Under the pieces are notes generated by a model. That model saw only the letters and a program-made list of their open reading frames with translations, had not been told where the DNA came from and searched no databases. Position numbers and translations under genes: made by a program. Shown in pieces: positions 53,097 to 59,815 of a stretch of DNA of 64,000 nt (position 1 is its first letter; each line of letters begins with the position of its first letter). Source of the DNA: Capillimicrobium parvum (GTDB lineage Bacteria > Actinomycetota > Thermoleophilia > Solirubrobacterales > Solirubrobacteraceae); NCBI RefSeq assembly GCF_021172045.1, contig NZ_CP087164.1:3534001-3598000 (forward strand), given 5' to 3'.

Positions 53097-53153
53097 GGCG
53101 CCGATTTCTCGACGGATGTTCGAGAGCCTGGCCCTGGAAAGCCAAATATCTAG

Positions 53154-53227
53154 TGGGCCGGGCAGGACTCGAACCTGCGTCCGACGGATTATGAGTCCGC
53201 TGCTCTGACCAACTGAGCTACCGGCCC
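53154..53227 (-). tRNA. tRNA with CAU anticodon (probably elongator Met; Ile2 possible)
   Basis: 74 nt. Acceptor GGGCCGG pairs with CCGGCCC; D-arm TAGCTCAGTTGGTCAGAGCA; anticodon stem GCGGA/TCCGT with loop CTCATAA (CAT); T-arm GCAGG-TTCGAGT-CCTGC. CCA is not encoded. CAU tRNAs decode Met, or Ile after lysidine modification; a structural comparison would be needed to separate them. Its 3' end faces the integrase, as expected for a tRNA attachment site. Confidence 0.95.
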
Positions 53228-53273
53228 GCGGCCCGCCGAGCCTAGCGGCGGACGGGCCGGCAACCCGTCACGG

Positions 53274-54293
53274 TCAGGTGTTCTTCGACGAGGTGTCCTT
53301 GGACGACGGGTCCTTCGTGACCTTCGCCACCGCGCGCTCGAGCTCGCCGACCGAGACCGCGCCCTCGAAGCGATCCGCGATCCGCCCCTCCCGGTCGATG
53401 ACGAAGATCCACGGCTCCGTCGGGAGCCGCCAGTCGTTGACCTGCGACGTGAAGCCGTCGTCGACGCGGTTGTTGTTGTAGATCTCCTGCTGGATGAACG
53501 TCGCCTTGTCGCCGTAGTCGGACTGGACCTGCATCGCGACGTCGACGACCGGGCCGCAGATGCGGCTCTGGCACAGCTGGGGCGTCGCGAACACCAGGAC
53601 GACCGGCTTCTTGCCGAGCACGGAATGCAGGTCGGTCTGCAGCATCGGCTCGGCGGGCGGCACGCGCGTGGAGATCTTCGCCGCGTCGCCGCCGACGGAC
53701 GTGATCGTCGGGGTGTGGACGTCGATCGCCTTGTCGCCCACCTCCGGCGGCAGGCCCTTCTGGCCCTTGCGTGGGATCGTGAGCTCGAAGCCGGTGGTCG
53801 CGACGACCCGGCCGTCGAGCCGGGCGACGCCGGTGATGACCCGCTTGCCCGACCGCGGGATGGGCACCTCGGCGACGTAGATGGTCTTGGCCGCCTCGGG
53901 GTCCTGTGCCGTGTTGCGCGACTCGAACTGCGGCTTGACCTTCAGCGACTCGGTGTGGGCGAGATACGGACCCCGGACGTTGCCGCCGTCGTGGTCGGTC
54001 GTGTAGAGGGCGACGTCGGCCCCGCTCAGCAGCTTGTTCGCCCGGTCGCGCAGGGCGAACGCCACCCGGTTCTCGCCCACGTGCAGGGACGCCGCGGTGG
54101 TCGGCGCGAGGATCGGGCCCTTCGGCAGCCCCTCGCGCAGACTCATCAGGGTCTTGCCCTTCGCGGCCGGGAAGTCCTCGGCGCGAGCGGACGGTTGGGG
54201 GGTCGGCGGCGGCTCCGAGCTGTCGCCGTTCGAGCCGCAACCCACGACGAACAGCGCAGCGAGAACCACAACGAGCGGCAGGACGCGACGCAT
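53274..54293 (-). CDS. Thioredoxin-fold lipoprotein
   Basis: 339 aa. A lipoprotein signal (LPLVVVLAALFVVGCGSNG, lipobox VVGC with Cys19) is followed by a Pro-rich linker and a ~130-residue beta domain (NRVAFALRDRANKLLSGADV, resembling a periplasmic carrier or Ig-like domain). A thioredoxin-like domain follows (KPVVLVFATPQLCQSRICGP, YGDKATFIQQEIY, EPWIFVIDREGRIADRFEG). The cysteines are spaced C-x4-C instead of CxxC. It is likely anchored outside the membrane and may act in thiol or metal handling. ATG at 54293; divergent from the SDR at 54357 (63 bp). Confidence 0.8.
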   Translation of the reverse strand: MRRVLPLVVVLAALFVVGCGSNGDSSEPPPTPQPSARAEDFPAAKGKTLMSLREGLPKGPILAPTTAASLHVGENRVAFALRDRANKLLSGADVALYTTDHDGGNVRGPYLAHTESLKVKPQFESRNTAQDPEAAKTIYVAEVPIPRSGKRVITGVARLDGRVVATTGFELTIPRKGQKGLPPEVGDKAIDVHTPTITSVGGDAAKISTRVPPAEPMLQTDLHSVLGKKPVVLVFATPQLCQSRICGPVVDVAMQVQSDYGDKATFIQQEIYNNNRVDDGFTSQVNDWRLPTEPWIFVIDREGRIADRFEGAVSVGELERAVAKVTKDPSSKDTSSKNT

Positions 54294-54356
54294 GAAGCCG
54301 AGACGATAGGTGGTTTGATGCGCGAATCCGCCAGATGACCCCGAGGAGACCCTGAA

Positions 54357-55091
54357 ATGCCCGATCGCGCCGCCATCGTCACCGGAGCGTCGACCGGAAT
54401 CGGCAACGCCCTCGCCGAGATGCTCGGCTCCGAGGGCTACGCCCTGACCGTCAACAGCCGGCGCGCGGAGAAGCTCGAGCCGGCCGTCGAGGCGCTGCGC
54501 GCGAAGGGCTACGAGGTTGAGGCGGTCGCCGGGAGCGTGGCGGACGAGGAGGTCGTCAAGGAGGTCGTCGCCAGGCACCGCGAGCGCTTCGGCCGCCTCG
54601 ACGTGCTCGTCAACAACGCGGGCGTCGGCGCCGGCCAGGCGATCGGGGAGCTGTCGACGAAGATGCTCGACCTGCAGCTCGGAGCGAACTTCCGCCACAT
54701 CCCGCTCTTCTACCGCGAGACGCTCGACCTGCTCGAGGCGGCCGCCGCGGAGCACAAGAACGCGCTCGTCATCAACACGTCGTCGATCTCGGGCAAGCGC
54801 GGCGAGGCGTGGCTTTCGGTCTACTCCGCCACGAAGCACGCCGTCGTCGGCTTCACCGAGGCGATGAACAAGGAGCTCGGCGAGCGCTACATCAAGTCCA
54901 CCGCGCTGTGCCCGGCGTTCGTGGACACGCCGATGACCGACTTCCTCGCGGGCCAGGTCTCCACCGATCAGATGGTCCAGACGAGCGACATCGTCGCCCT
55001 GGTGCGCCCGCTGCTGAACCTCTCGCCCGGCTGCACGGTGCCCGAGCTGATCTTCGAGCAGACCGGCTTCAAGATCGGTCAGGCGATGTAG
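54357..55091 (+). CDS. SDR-family oxidoreductase
   Basis: 244 aa. TGASTGIGNALAEML at the N-terminus, NNAGVGAG, Ser in NTSSISGKRGE and YSATKHAVVG (YxxxK). The C-terminus (PGCTVPELIFEQTGFKIGQAM) is unlike FabG. The short-chain dehydrogenase fold is certain; the substrate is unknown. GAGGAG lies ~10 nt before the ATG. Its 3' end overlaps a convergent hypothetical gene by 13 bp. Confidence 0.9.
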   Translation: MPDRAAIVTGASTGIGNALAEMLGSEGYALTVNSRRAEKLEPAVEALRAKGYEVEAVAGSVADEEVVKEVVARHRERFGRLDVLVNNAGVGAGQAIGELSTKMLDLQLGANFRHIPLFYRETLDLLEAAAAEHKNALVINTSSISGKRGEAWLSVYSATKHAVVGFTEAMNKELGERYIKSTALCPAFVDTPMTDFLAGQVSTDQMVQTSDIVALVRPLLNLSPGCTVPELIFEQTGFKIGQAM

Positions 55092-55507
55092 TCCGGCGCC
55101 GGCGCGGTCTCCTCCGCGCCCGCCAGCCAGCCCCAACCGGTGGCCTGCGCCTCCCGCGCACGCCGCTCGCGCGCCGTGCGCTGGTGGTCCGCGATGGCGC
55201 CGTCGAAGTCCGCGTCGTCGACCATCGTCGCCTGCAGGAGACCCTCGAGGGTCCGCAGCTCGCGCCTGGTGGCGCGGCGCGGGCGGCGCGCGCGGGCGAA
55301 ACGGTCCCACGCGTGCGCGAACGCGATGAAGTCCGTGCGGCCACCCGCCCGATGCGCCGCGAGCATCGGGCAGACGCCGCCGCTCCGGTCGGTGTAGGCG
55401 CCGGAGATGATGTCGTTGGACCGGATGCCCTCGAGCATCGCGACACGCGTGTGCCGGGGCAGACACCTGACGGCCAGCCGGAGATCCTCACGGGCACTGC
55501 GGCGCAT
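55079..55507 (-). CDS. Conserved-looking hypothetical protein
   Basis: 142 aa from the ATG at 55507. I do not recognise it. The central block LEGIRSNDIISGAYTDRSGG, then VCPMLAAHRAGGRTDFIAFA and HAWDRFARARRPRRATRREL, looks like a conserved soluble domain with one Cys. A helical C-terminus carries many Arg/Ala residues. A role as a small regulatory protein is possible, but the sequence does not say. It is divergent from the LLM gene (42 bp) and overlaps the convergent SDR. Confidence 0.65.
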   Translation of the reverse strand: MRRSAREDLRLAVRCLPRHTRVAMLEGIRSNDIISGAYTDRSGGVCPMLAAHRAGGRTDFIAFAHAWDRFARARRPRRATRRELRTLEGLLQATMVDDADFDGAIADHQRTARERRAREAQATGWGWLAGAEETAPAPDYIA

Positions 55508-55549
55508 AGAGTGCCGATTCTCCTGCCTCCGCAAGGAGATGTTCAAGCG

Positions 55550-56584
55550 ATGAAGCTCGGCGTGCATATCGGCTACTGGGGCCTCGGACTGACCTCCGCG
55601 GACCAGCTCGCGATCGTCCAGGAGGCCGAGCGCCTTGGCTACGACTCGGTCTGGACCGCGGAGGCGTACGGCTCCGACGCCGCGACCGTCCTCGGCTGGC
55701 TGGCGGGGCTGACGACGACGATCAAGCTCGGCGCGGCGATCTTCCAGATGCCCGGGCGCTCGCCGGCGATGACGGCGATGACCGCGGCGACGATCGACCA
55801 GCTGTCGGGCGGGCGGATGCTGCTCGGGATCGGGTCGAGCGGGCCGCAGGTCAGCGAGGGCTGGCACGGCGTGCGCTTCGGCCGGCAGCTGCAGCGCACG
55901 CGCGAGTACGTCGCGGTGGTGCGCAAGGCGCTGGCGCGCGAACGGCTCGAGTTTCACGGCGAGACGATCGACCTGCCGCTGCCCGACGGGCCGGGCAAGG
56001 CGTTGAAGCTGACGATCGCGCCGGTGCAGGACGACATGCCGATCTACCTTGCGGCGATCGGGCCGAAGAACACGGCGCTGGCGGGCGAGATCGCCGACGG
56101 CTGGCTGCCGACCCTCGTCGCGCCCGAGCACATGAACGTCCTGCGCGAGAACCTCGAGGAGGGCGCCGCACGCGCCGGGCGCACGCTCGAGAACTTCGAC
56201 ATCGCCCCCACCGTCCAGCTGAACATCAGCGACGACGTCGAGGCCGCCCGCGACGCGCTGCGTCCGTTCATCGCGCTGTACGTCGGCGGGATGGGCTCGC
56301 GCAAGCAGAACTTCTACAACCAGATCGTGCGCCGCTACGGCTACGAGGACGCCGCGATCAGGATCCAGGACCTCTACCTCGACGGCCGCAAGGAGGAGGC
56401 GGCAGCGGCGATCCCGGGCGAGCTCATCGACCAGATCGCGCTCGTCGGGCCGCCCGAGCAGGTGCGCGAGCGGCTCGACGCCTACCGCGAGGCGGGCGTC
56501 GGCACCCTCGGCGTGTCGCCGTTCGCGTTCACCCGCGACGACCGGCTCTCGCAGCTGCGCACGCTGGCCGAGCTCGCGGGCTGA
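55550..56584 (+). CDS. LLM-class F420-dependent oxidoreductase
   Basis: 344 aa. Seen: GVHIGYWGLGLTSADQLAIV, YDSVWTAEAYGSDAATVLGW, LGAAIFQMPGRSPAMTAMTA, DQLSGGRMLLGIGSSGPQVS and ADGWLPTLVAPEHM. This full-length LLM type resembles mycobacterial F420-dependent enzymes. The specific reaction is unknown. AAGGAG lies 11 nt upstream of the ATG. A glycosyltransferase follows after 8 bp, so the two are probably co-transcribed. Confidence 0.9.
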   Translation: MKLGVHIGYWGLGLTSADQLAIVQEAERLGYDSVWTAEAYGSDAATVLGWLAGLTTTIKLGAAIFQMPGRSPAMTAMTAATIDQLSGGRMLLGIGSSGPQVSEGWHGVRFGRQLQRTREYVAVVRKALARERLEFHGETIDLPLPDGPGKALKLTIAPVQDDMPIYLAAIGPKNTALAGEIADGWLPTLVAPEHMNVLRENLEEGAARAGRTLENFDIAPTVQLNISDDVEAARDALRPFIALYVGGMGSRKQNFYNQIVRRYGYEDAAIRIQDLYLDGRKEEAAAAIPGELIDQIALVGPPEQVRERLDAYREAGVGTLGVSPFAFTRDDRLSQLRTLAELAG

Positions 56585-56592
56585 GGCCCTGC

Positions 56593-57792
56593 GTGGCGCG
56601 GCTGTTCCTCGGCGCGTTCGGCGACCCCGGGCACGCATTCCCGATGATCGCGCTCGGCCGCGAGCTCGCGGCGCGCGGCCACGACGTGACGCTGCAGACG
56701 TGGGTGAAGTGGCAGGCGCACGTCGAGCGCGAGGGCATGCGCTTCGCACCCGCGCCGGAGTACCACGTGTTCCCGACGCTCGAGCGGCCTCTGAAGCCCT
56801 ACGAAGCGGTGGTGCGCGCGACGCACGACTCGATGCCGCAACTGGAGGCCGCGCGCCCCGATGCCGTGGTGGCCGACATCCTCACGCTCGCGCCGGCGCT
56901 CGCGGGCGAGCGGCTCGGGCTGGCGGTCGCGACGCTCATCCCCCACGTCGACCCGCGCGGCGCCGACGGCTTCCCGCCGTACTCGATGGGAGCGCGTCTG
57001 CCGCGGACGGCGGCGGGGCGCGCGCTGTGGCGCGAGCTCGATCGCGTGGTGCGGCGGGGCGTCGAGCTCGGCCGCCGGGAGCTCAACGAGACGCGCCGCC
57101 GGCTCGGGCTGCCCGCGCTCGACCGGGTGCACGGCGGGATCAGCGACCGGCTGGCGCTCGTCGCGACGTTCCCGCAGCTCGAGTATCCGCGGGCATGGCC
57201 GGCGAGCACGCACGTCGTCGGCCCGCTGCAGTGGGAGCAGCCGTTCGGCGACGTCGAGCTGCCCCCGGGCGACGGCCCGCTCGTGCTCGTCGCGCCGTCC
57301 ACGGTGCAGGACCCGTCGCATCGGCTGCTGCGGGCGACGGTCGAGGGACTCGCGGACGAGCCCGTGCGGGTGCTGGCGACGACGAACCGGCGGCCGCTCG
57401 AGCAGCCGCTGGAGCTCCCGGACAACGCGCGGCTCGTGGAATGGGTGAGCTACGCGCGGACGATGCCCGCGTGCGACGTGGTCGTCTGCCACGGCGGGCA
57501 CGGCACGGTCGTGCGCGCGCTGAGCAGCGGGTGCGCGGTCGTGTGCTGCCCGGCGGGCGGCGACATGAACGAGAACGCCGCCCGGGTGGACTGGGCCGGC
57601 GCGGGCGTCCGGCTGCCGCGGCGGTTCGCGGCGGCGCAGCCTGTCCGACTGGCCGTTCGGCGGGCAATGCGCGAGCCGACGCTGCGGGCCCGCGCGCGGC
57701 AACTGCAGACGTGGGCGGCCGAGCACGACGGCGCGGCGCGGGCGGCGAGCCTCGTGGAGGCATTCGCACCCGCGCCGCGCGCGACGTCGTGA
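56593..57792 (+). CDS. GT1-type glycosyltransferase (MGT/UGT-like)
   Basis: 399 aa from the GTG at 56593. GT-B fold: FGDPGHAFPMIALGRELAARGHDVTLQTW at the N-terminus, and the donor-binding region near the C-terminus (LVEWVSYARTMPACDVVVCH, then GGHGTVVRALSSGCAVVCCP and AGGDMNENAARV). The HGGHGT and GGDMNENA elements match macrolide or sterol UDP-glycosyltransferases. It transfers a sugar to a small hydrophobic acceptor; the identity is unknown. It follows an LLM oxidoreductase by 8 bp. Its stop codon sits inside an octamer repeat. Confidence 0.88.
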   Translation: MARLFLGAFGDPGHAFPMIALGRELAARGHDVTLQTWVKWQAHVEREGMRFAPAPEYHVFPTLERPLKPYEAVVRATHDSMPQLEAARPDAVVADILTLAPALAGERLGLAVATLIPHVDPRGADGFPPYSMGARLPRTAAGRALWRELDRVVRRGVELGRRELNETRRRLGLPALDRVHGGISDRLALVATFPQLEYPRAWPASTHVVGPLQWEQPFGDVELPPGDGPLVLVAPSTVQDPSHRLLRATVEGLADEPVRVLATTNRRPLEQPLELPDNARLVEWVSYARTMPACDVVVCHGGHGTVVRALSSGCAVVCCPAGGDMNENAARVDWAGAGVRLPRRFAAAQPVRLAVRRAMREPTLRARARQLQTWAAEHDGAARAASLVEAFAPAPRATS

Positions 57793-57836
57793 CGCCGTGA
57801 CGCCGTGACGCCGTGACGCCGTGACGCCGTGACGCC
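57789..57836 (+). repeat. Six tandem copies of GTGACGCC across a stop codon
   Basis: The octamer GTGACGCC occurs six times without interruption from 57789 to 57836. The first copy contains the TGA of the glycosyltransferase (57790-57792). Copy number is expected to vary by slippage and would not alter the protein. Confidence 0.95.
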
Positions 57837-57842
57837 GGCGGT

Positions 57843-58373
57843 CTAGCTGCTGACCTGCTCCTTCGTGTAACGGACGCTCTCGGCGGCCGAGTCCTTGAGC
57901 TCGCCGGCGTGCTCGCCCGCGGACTCCTGGGCGGCGTCGCGGGCGCCCTGCACCGCGTCCTGGGCGACCTGCTTGCCGTGCTCGAGCGCCTCCTGTCCGG
58001 TGTCGCGCATCTGCTGCTTGACCTCGTCGGCCATGGGCCCGAGCTTCTCGTGCTCCATGCGCGACTCGGGGATCAGCATGCCGGCGAGGAAGCCGACCGC
58101 GACGGCGCCGACGGCGAGCCCGAGGGGGTTCTCCTGGGCGATGCCGACCGCCTTGCGAGCCTGGCCCTTGATCTGGTCGCTGTCGGGTGTGGCGCCGGAG
58201 ATGGAGTCCCCGACCCCGGTGATCTTCTCCTTCACGCTGTCGACCTTCCCCTGGACGTTCTCTTTCGCCCGAGACTTGACGTCGGCCTTGTACCCGAGCG
58301 CGTCGATGGTCTCGCCCATCTCCTGGCGGGTCTGTTCTATTTCGTCGCGGATCGTGCTCGGGTCTTGGCCCAT
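57843..58373 (-). CDS. DUF3618 membrane protein
   Basis: 176 aa. The DUF3618 start is clear: IRDEIEQTRQEMGETIDALG, then YKADVKSRAKENVQG. One helix (NPLGLAVGAVAVGFLAGMLI) follows, then a long amphipathic Ala/Gln-rich tail (QMRDTGQEALEHGKQVAQDA) resembling LEA/YtxH-type stress sequences. The function is unknown, probably envelope stress. The ATG at 58373 lies inside the upstream gene (37-bp overlap). Last gene of a three-gene minus operon. Confidence 0.85.
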   Translation of the reverse strand: MGQDPSTIRDEIEQTRQEMGETIDALGYKADVKSRAKENVQGKVDSVKEKITGVGDSISGATPDSDQIKGQARKAVGIAQENPLGLAVGAVAVGFLAGMLIPESRMEHEKLGPMADEVKQQMRDTGQEALEHGKQVAQDAVQGARDAAQESAGEHAGELKDSAAESVRYTKEQVSS

Positions 58374-58753
58374 CGCGCGTCCTCCTTCACGGTTTCGATG
58401 GTTTGCTCCGGCACTGGCGGGCCCGCCTCCTTGAAGCGGTCCCTGCCTCTGAGGGCGAGCACGCCGGCGATGGCTCCGTAGACGAGCGCCACGATCAGCG
58501 CCGCCAGCCACCCCGCCATGGCGAGGTCGAGGGCGAGGATGATCGCCGCCGTCAGTGCCCCGAGAGCGAGGAGGCCGACGACGCCGGCGCCGCCGAACAG
58601 CCCGGCACCGACACCCGCCTCCTTGCCCTTCTGGGTCGCCTCGGCCTTCGCGAGCTCGAGCTCCTGGCGCACCAGGGTCGCGGTCTCCTCGGAGAGCCGC
58701 TTGAGCAGCTCGCCGATGGACTGCTCGCGCAGGTCGTCGTGGTCGGTGGCCAT
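58337..58753 (-). CDS. Phage-holin-like (Act_holin) membrane protein
   Basis: 138 aa. LKRLSEETATLVRQELELAK, then AEATQKGKEAGVGAGLFGGA and two helices (VVGLLALGALTAAIILALDL, WLAALIVALVYGAIAGVLAL) match the actinobacterial putative holin/superfamily III family (PF07332). Despite the name it is usually a chromosomal envelope protein without phage genes, as here. ATG at 58753; starts 2 bp before the end of the gene upstream at 58756. Confidence 0.85.
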   Translation of the reverse strand: MATDHDDLREQSIGELLKRLSEETATLVRQELELAKAEATQKGKEAGVGAGLFGGAGVVGLLALGALTAAIILALDLAMAGWLAALIVALVYGAIAGVLALRGRDRFKEAGPPVPEQTIETVKEDARWAKTRARSATK

Positions 58754-58755
58754 GG

Positions 58756-59451
58756 TCAGCGGCTCCGCACCGGGTCTCTCGACGGCGTGGCCGGGTCACC
58801 GAGGCCGCCCGGGCCCTCGGGCGTCGGGGCGGTGCCGCCGCTGGTCGCCGGGGTGGCGAGCGGCGTGCTGCCGGCCGGCGGCGGGACGGCCGCCTCATCG
58901 GCACGCGACGGCGTGCTGTACGCCCCGGCGCCGGCGCCGCTGCTGCCGCCGCCGTACGGACCGGCGCCCGAGGCGCCGACCGTGCGCGGGAGCTGCGTGA
59001 GGCCCCTCGAGCTGCCGCCGCCGCTCGAGCGGTAGCGCTCGCGGCTGGACGCCTTCAGGAAGCGCGAGGCGGCGAAGCCGATCGCGATGCCGCCCACGAC
59101 GACCGCCCACGGGTTGTTGCGCGCCATGCGCTCGACGTCGTCGAGGATGCTCTGGCCGTCGCTGTCGCGCAGGTAGGAGCCGAGCCGCTCGGCGCGGTCG
59201 GCCGCCTGCTCGGCCATCTTCGCCGGCCCCTCCTTGCCCTGCTGGCGAAGCTGCTCAGCGATGGAGCGGACGTCCTGGGCCTGCTGGCCGACCTTCTCGC
59301 CGAACTCCGTCGAGCGCTCGTCGACCATGCCACGCGCCTTGTCGCGCGCCTGCCCACCGACCTCCTGCGCCTTCTCCTGCACCTGCTCCTTCGCTTCGTC
59401 CAGGCGCCCCTGATCGGTCCCCGGATGTCCCCTGCTGGCGGTGTCCGTCAT
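58756..59451 (-). CDS. YtxH/LEA-like membrane protein
   Basis: 231 aa. GGGGGAG precedes the ATG at 59451. The N-terminal ~100 residues are amphipathic (EAKEQVQEKAQEVGGQARDK, KVGQQAQDVRSIAEQLRQQG), as in YtxH/LEA-type proteins. One helix follows (NPWAVVVGGIAIGFAASRFL) and then a Gly/Ser/Pro-rich disordered tail. First gene of the operon with the holin-like and DUF3618 genes. Together they look like an envelope or desiccation stress module. No enzyme domain is present. Confidence 0.75.
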   Translation of the reverse strand: MTDTASRGHPGTDQGRLDEAKEQVQEKAQEVGGQARDKARGMVDERSTEFGEKVGQQAQDVRSIAEQLRQQGKEGPAKMAEQAADRAERLGSYLRDSDGQSILDDVERMARNNPWAVVVGGIAIGFAASRFLKASSRERYRSSGGGSSRGLTQLPRTVGASGAGPYGGGSSGAGAGAYSTPSRADEAAVPPPAGSTPLATPATSGGTAPTPEGPGGLGDPATPSRDPVRSR

Positions 59452-59500
59452 CGGCCACTCCCCCTTCGTCGTTGCGAGCCGTGGCGCCTGATTACCCAGC

Positions 59501-59520
59501 AAAAAGGCCCTCAACGGGCC
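59501..59520 (-). terminator. Intrinsic terminator with T-tract
   Basis: On the minus strand: GGCCC-GTTGA-GGGCC followed directly by TTTTT. This canonical terminator lies 143 nt downstream of tRNA-Asn and just ahead of the YtxH-like operon, insulating it. A T-tract terminator is rare in this window. Confidence 0.75.
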
Positions 59521-59633
59521 GTGTCAGATGCCGAACGACGGTTCGAGACGAAGGTTTGCGAACGGGCCGTTCTGGGTGGGTATCCCGATTTCGCGCCGGC
59601 TGGCGAAAGCGCGGTTGACCGTGCTGGACGACA

Positions 59634-59657
59634 GAGGCCGCCCCGGAGGGCGGCCTC
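59634..59657 (-). terminator. Strong hairpin downstream of tRNA-Asn
   Basis: GAGGCCGCCC-CGGA-GGGCGGCCTC is a perfect 10-bp stem 5 nt past the 3' end of the tRNA. It has no T-run and could be a terminator or a 3'-processing stem. Confidence 0.55.
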
Positions 59658-59662
59658 GTGAG

Positions 59663-59734
59663 CTCGGGGGGTGGGACTCGAACCCACAACGACTCGGTTA
59701 ACAGCCGAGCATTCTGCCATTGAATTACCCCCGA
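59663..59734 (-). tRNA. tRNA-Asn(GTT)
   Basis: 72 nt. Acceptor TCGGGGG/CCCCCGA; D-arm TAATTCAATGGCAGAAT; anticodon stem CTCGG/CCGAG with loop CTGTTAA (GTT); T-arm GTGGG-TTCGAGT-CCCAC; discriminator G73. CCA is not encoded. Confidence 0.96.
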
Positions 59735-59815
59735 CCGATCTCCCCCCATAGGGTAGTCATACCTGTGGTCGGCTGGAAGTCAGGGCGCCTTGAGCCCTGC
59801 TTCGGGCCCATGGGG

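Noticed and set aside
48743-53153. Duplicate of the tRNA 3' end marking attL inside the island
   Set aside because: No second copy of the T-arm/acceptor sequence was visible in the window; it may lie further away or have decayed.
58337-58753. Prophage lysis module
   Set aside because: The holin-like protein belongs to a chromosomal actinobacterial family and no endolysin or structural phage genes are adjacent.
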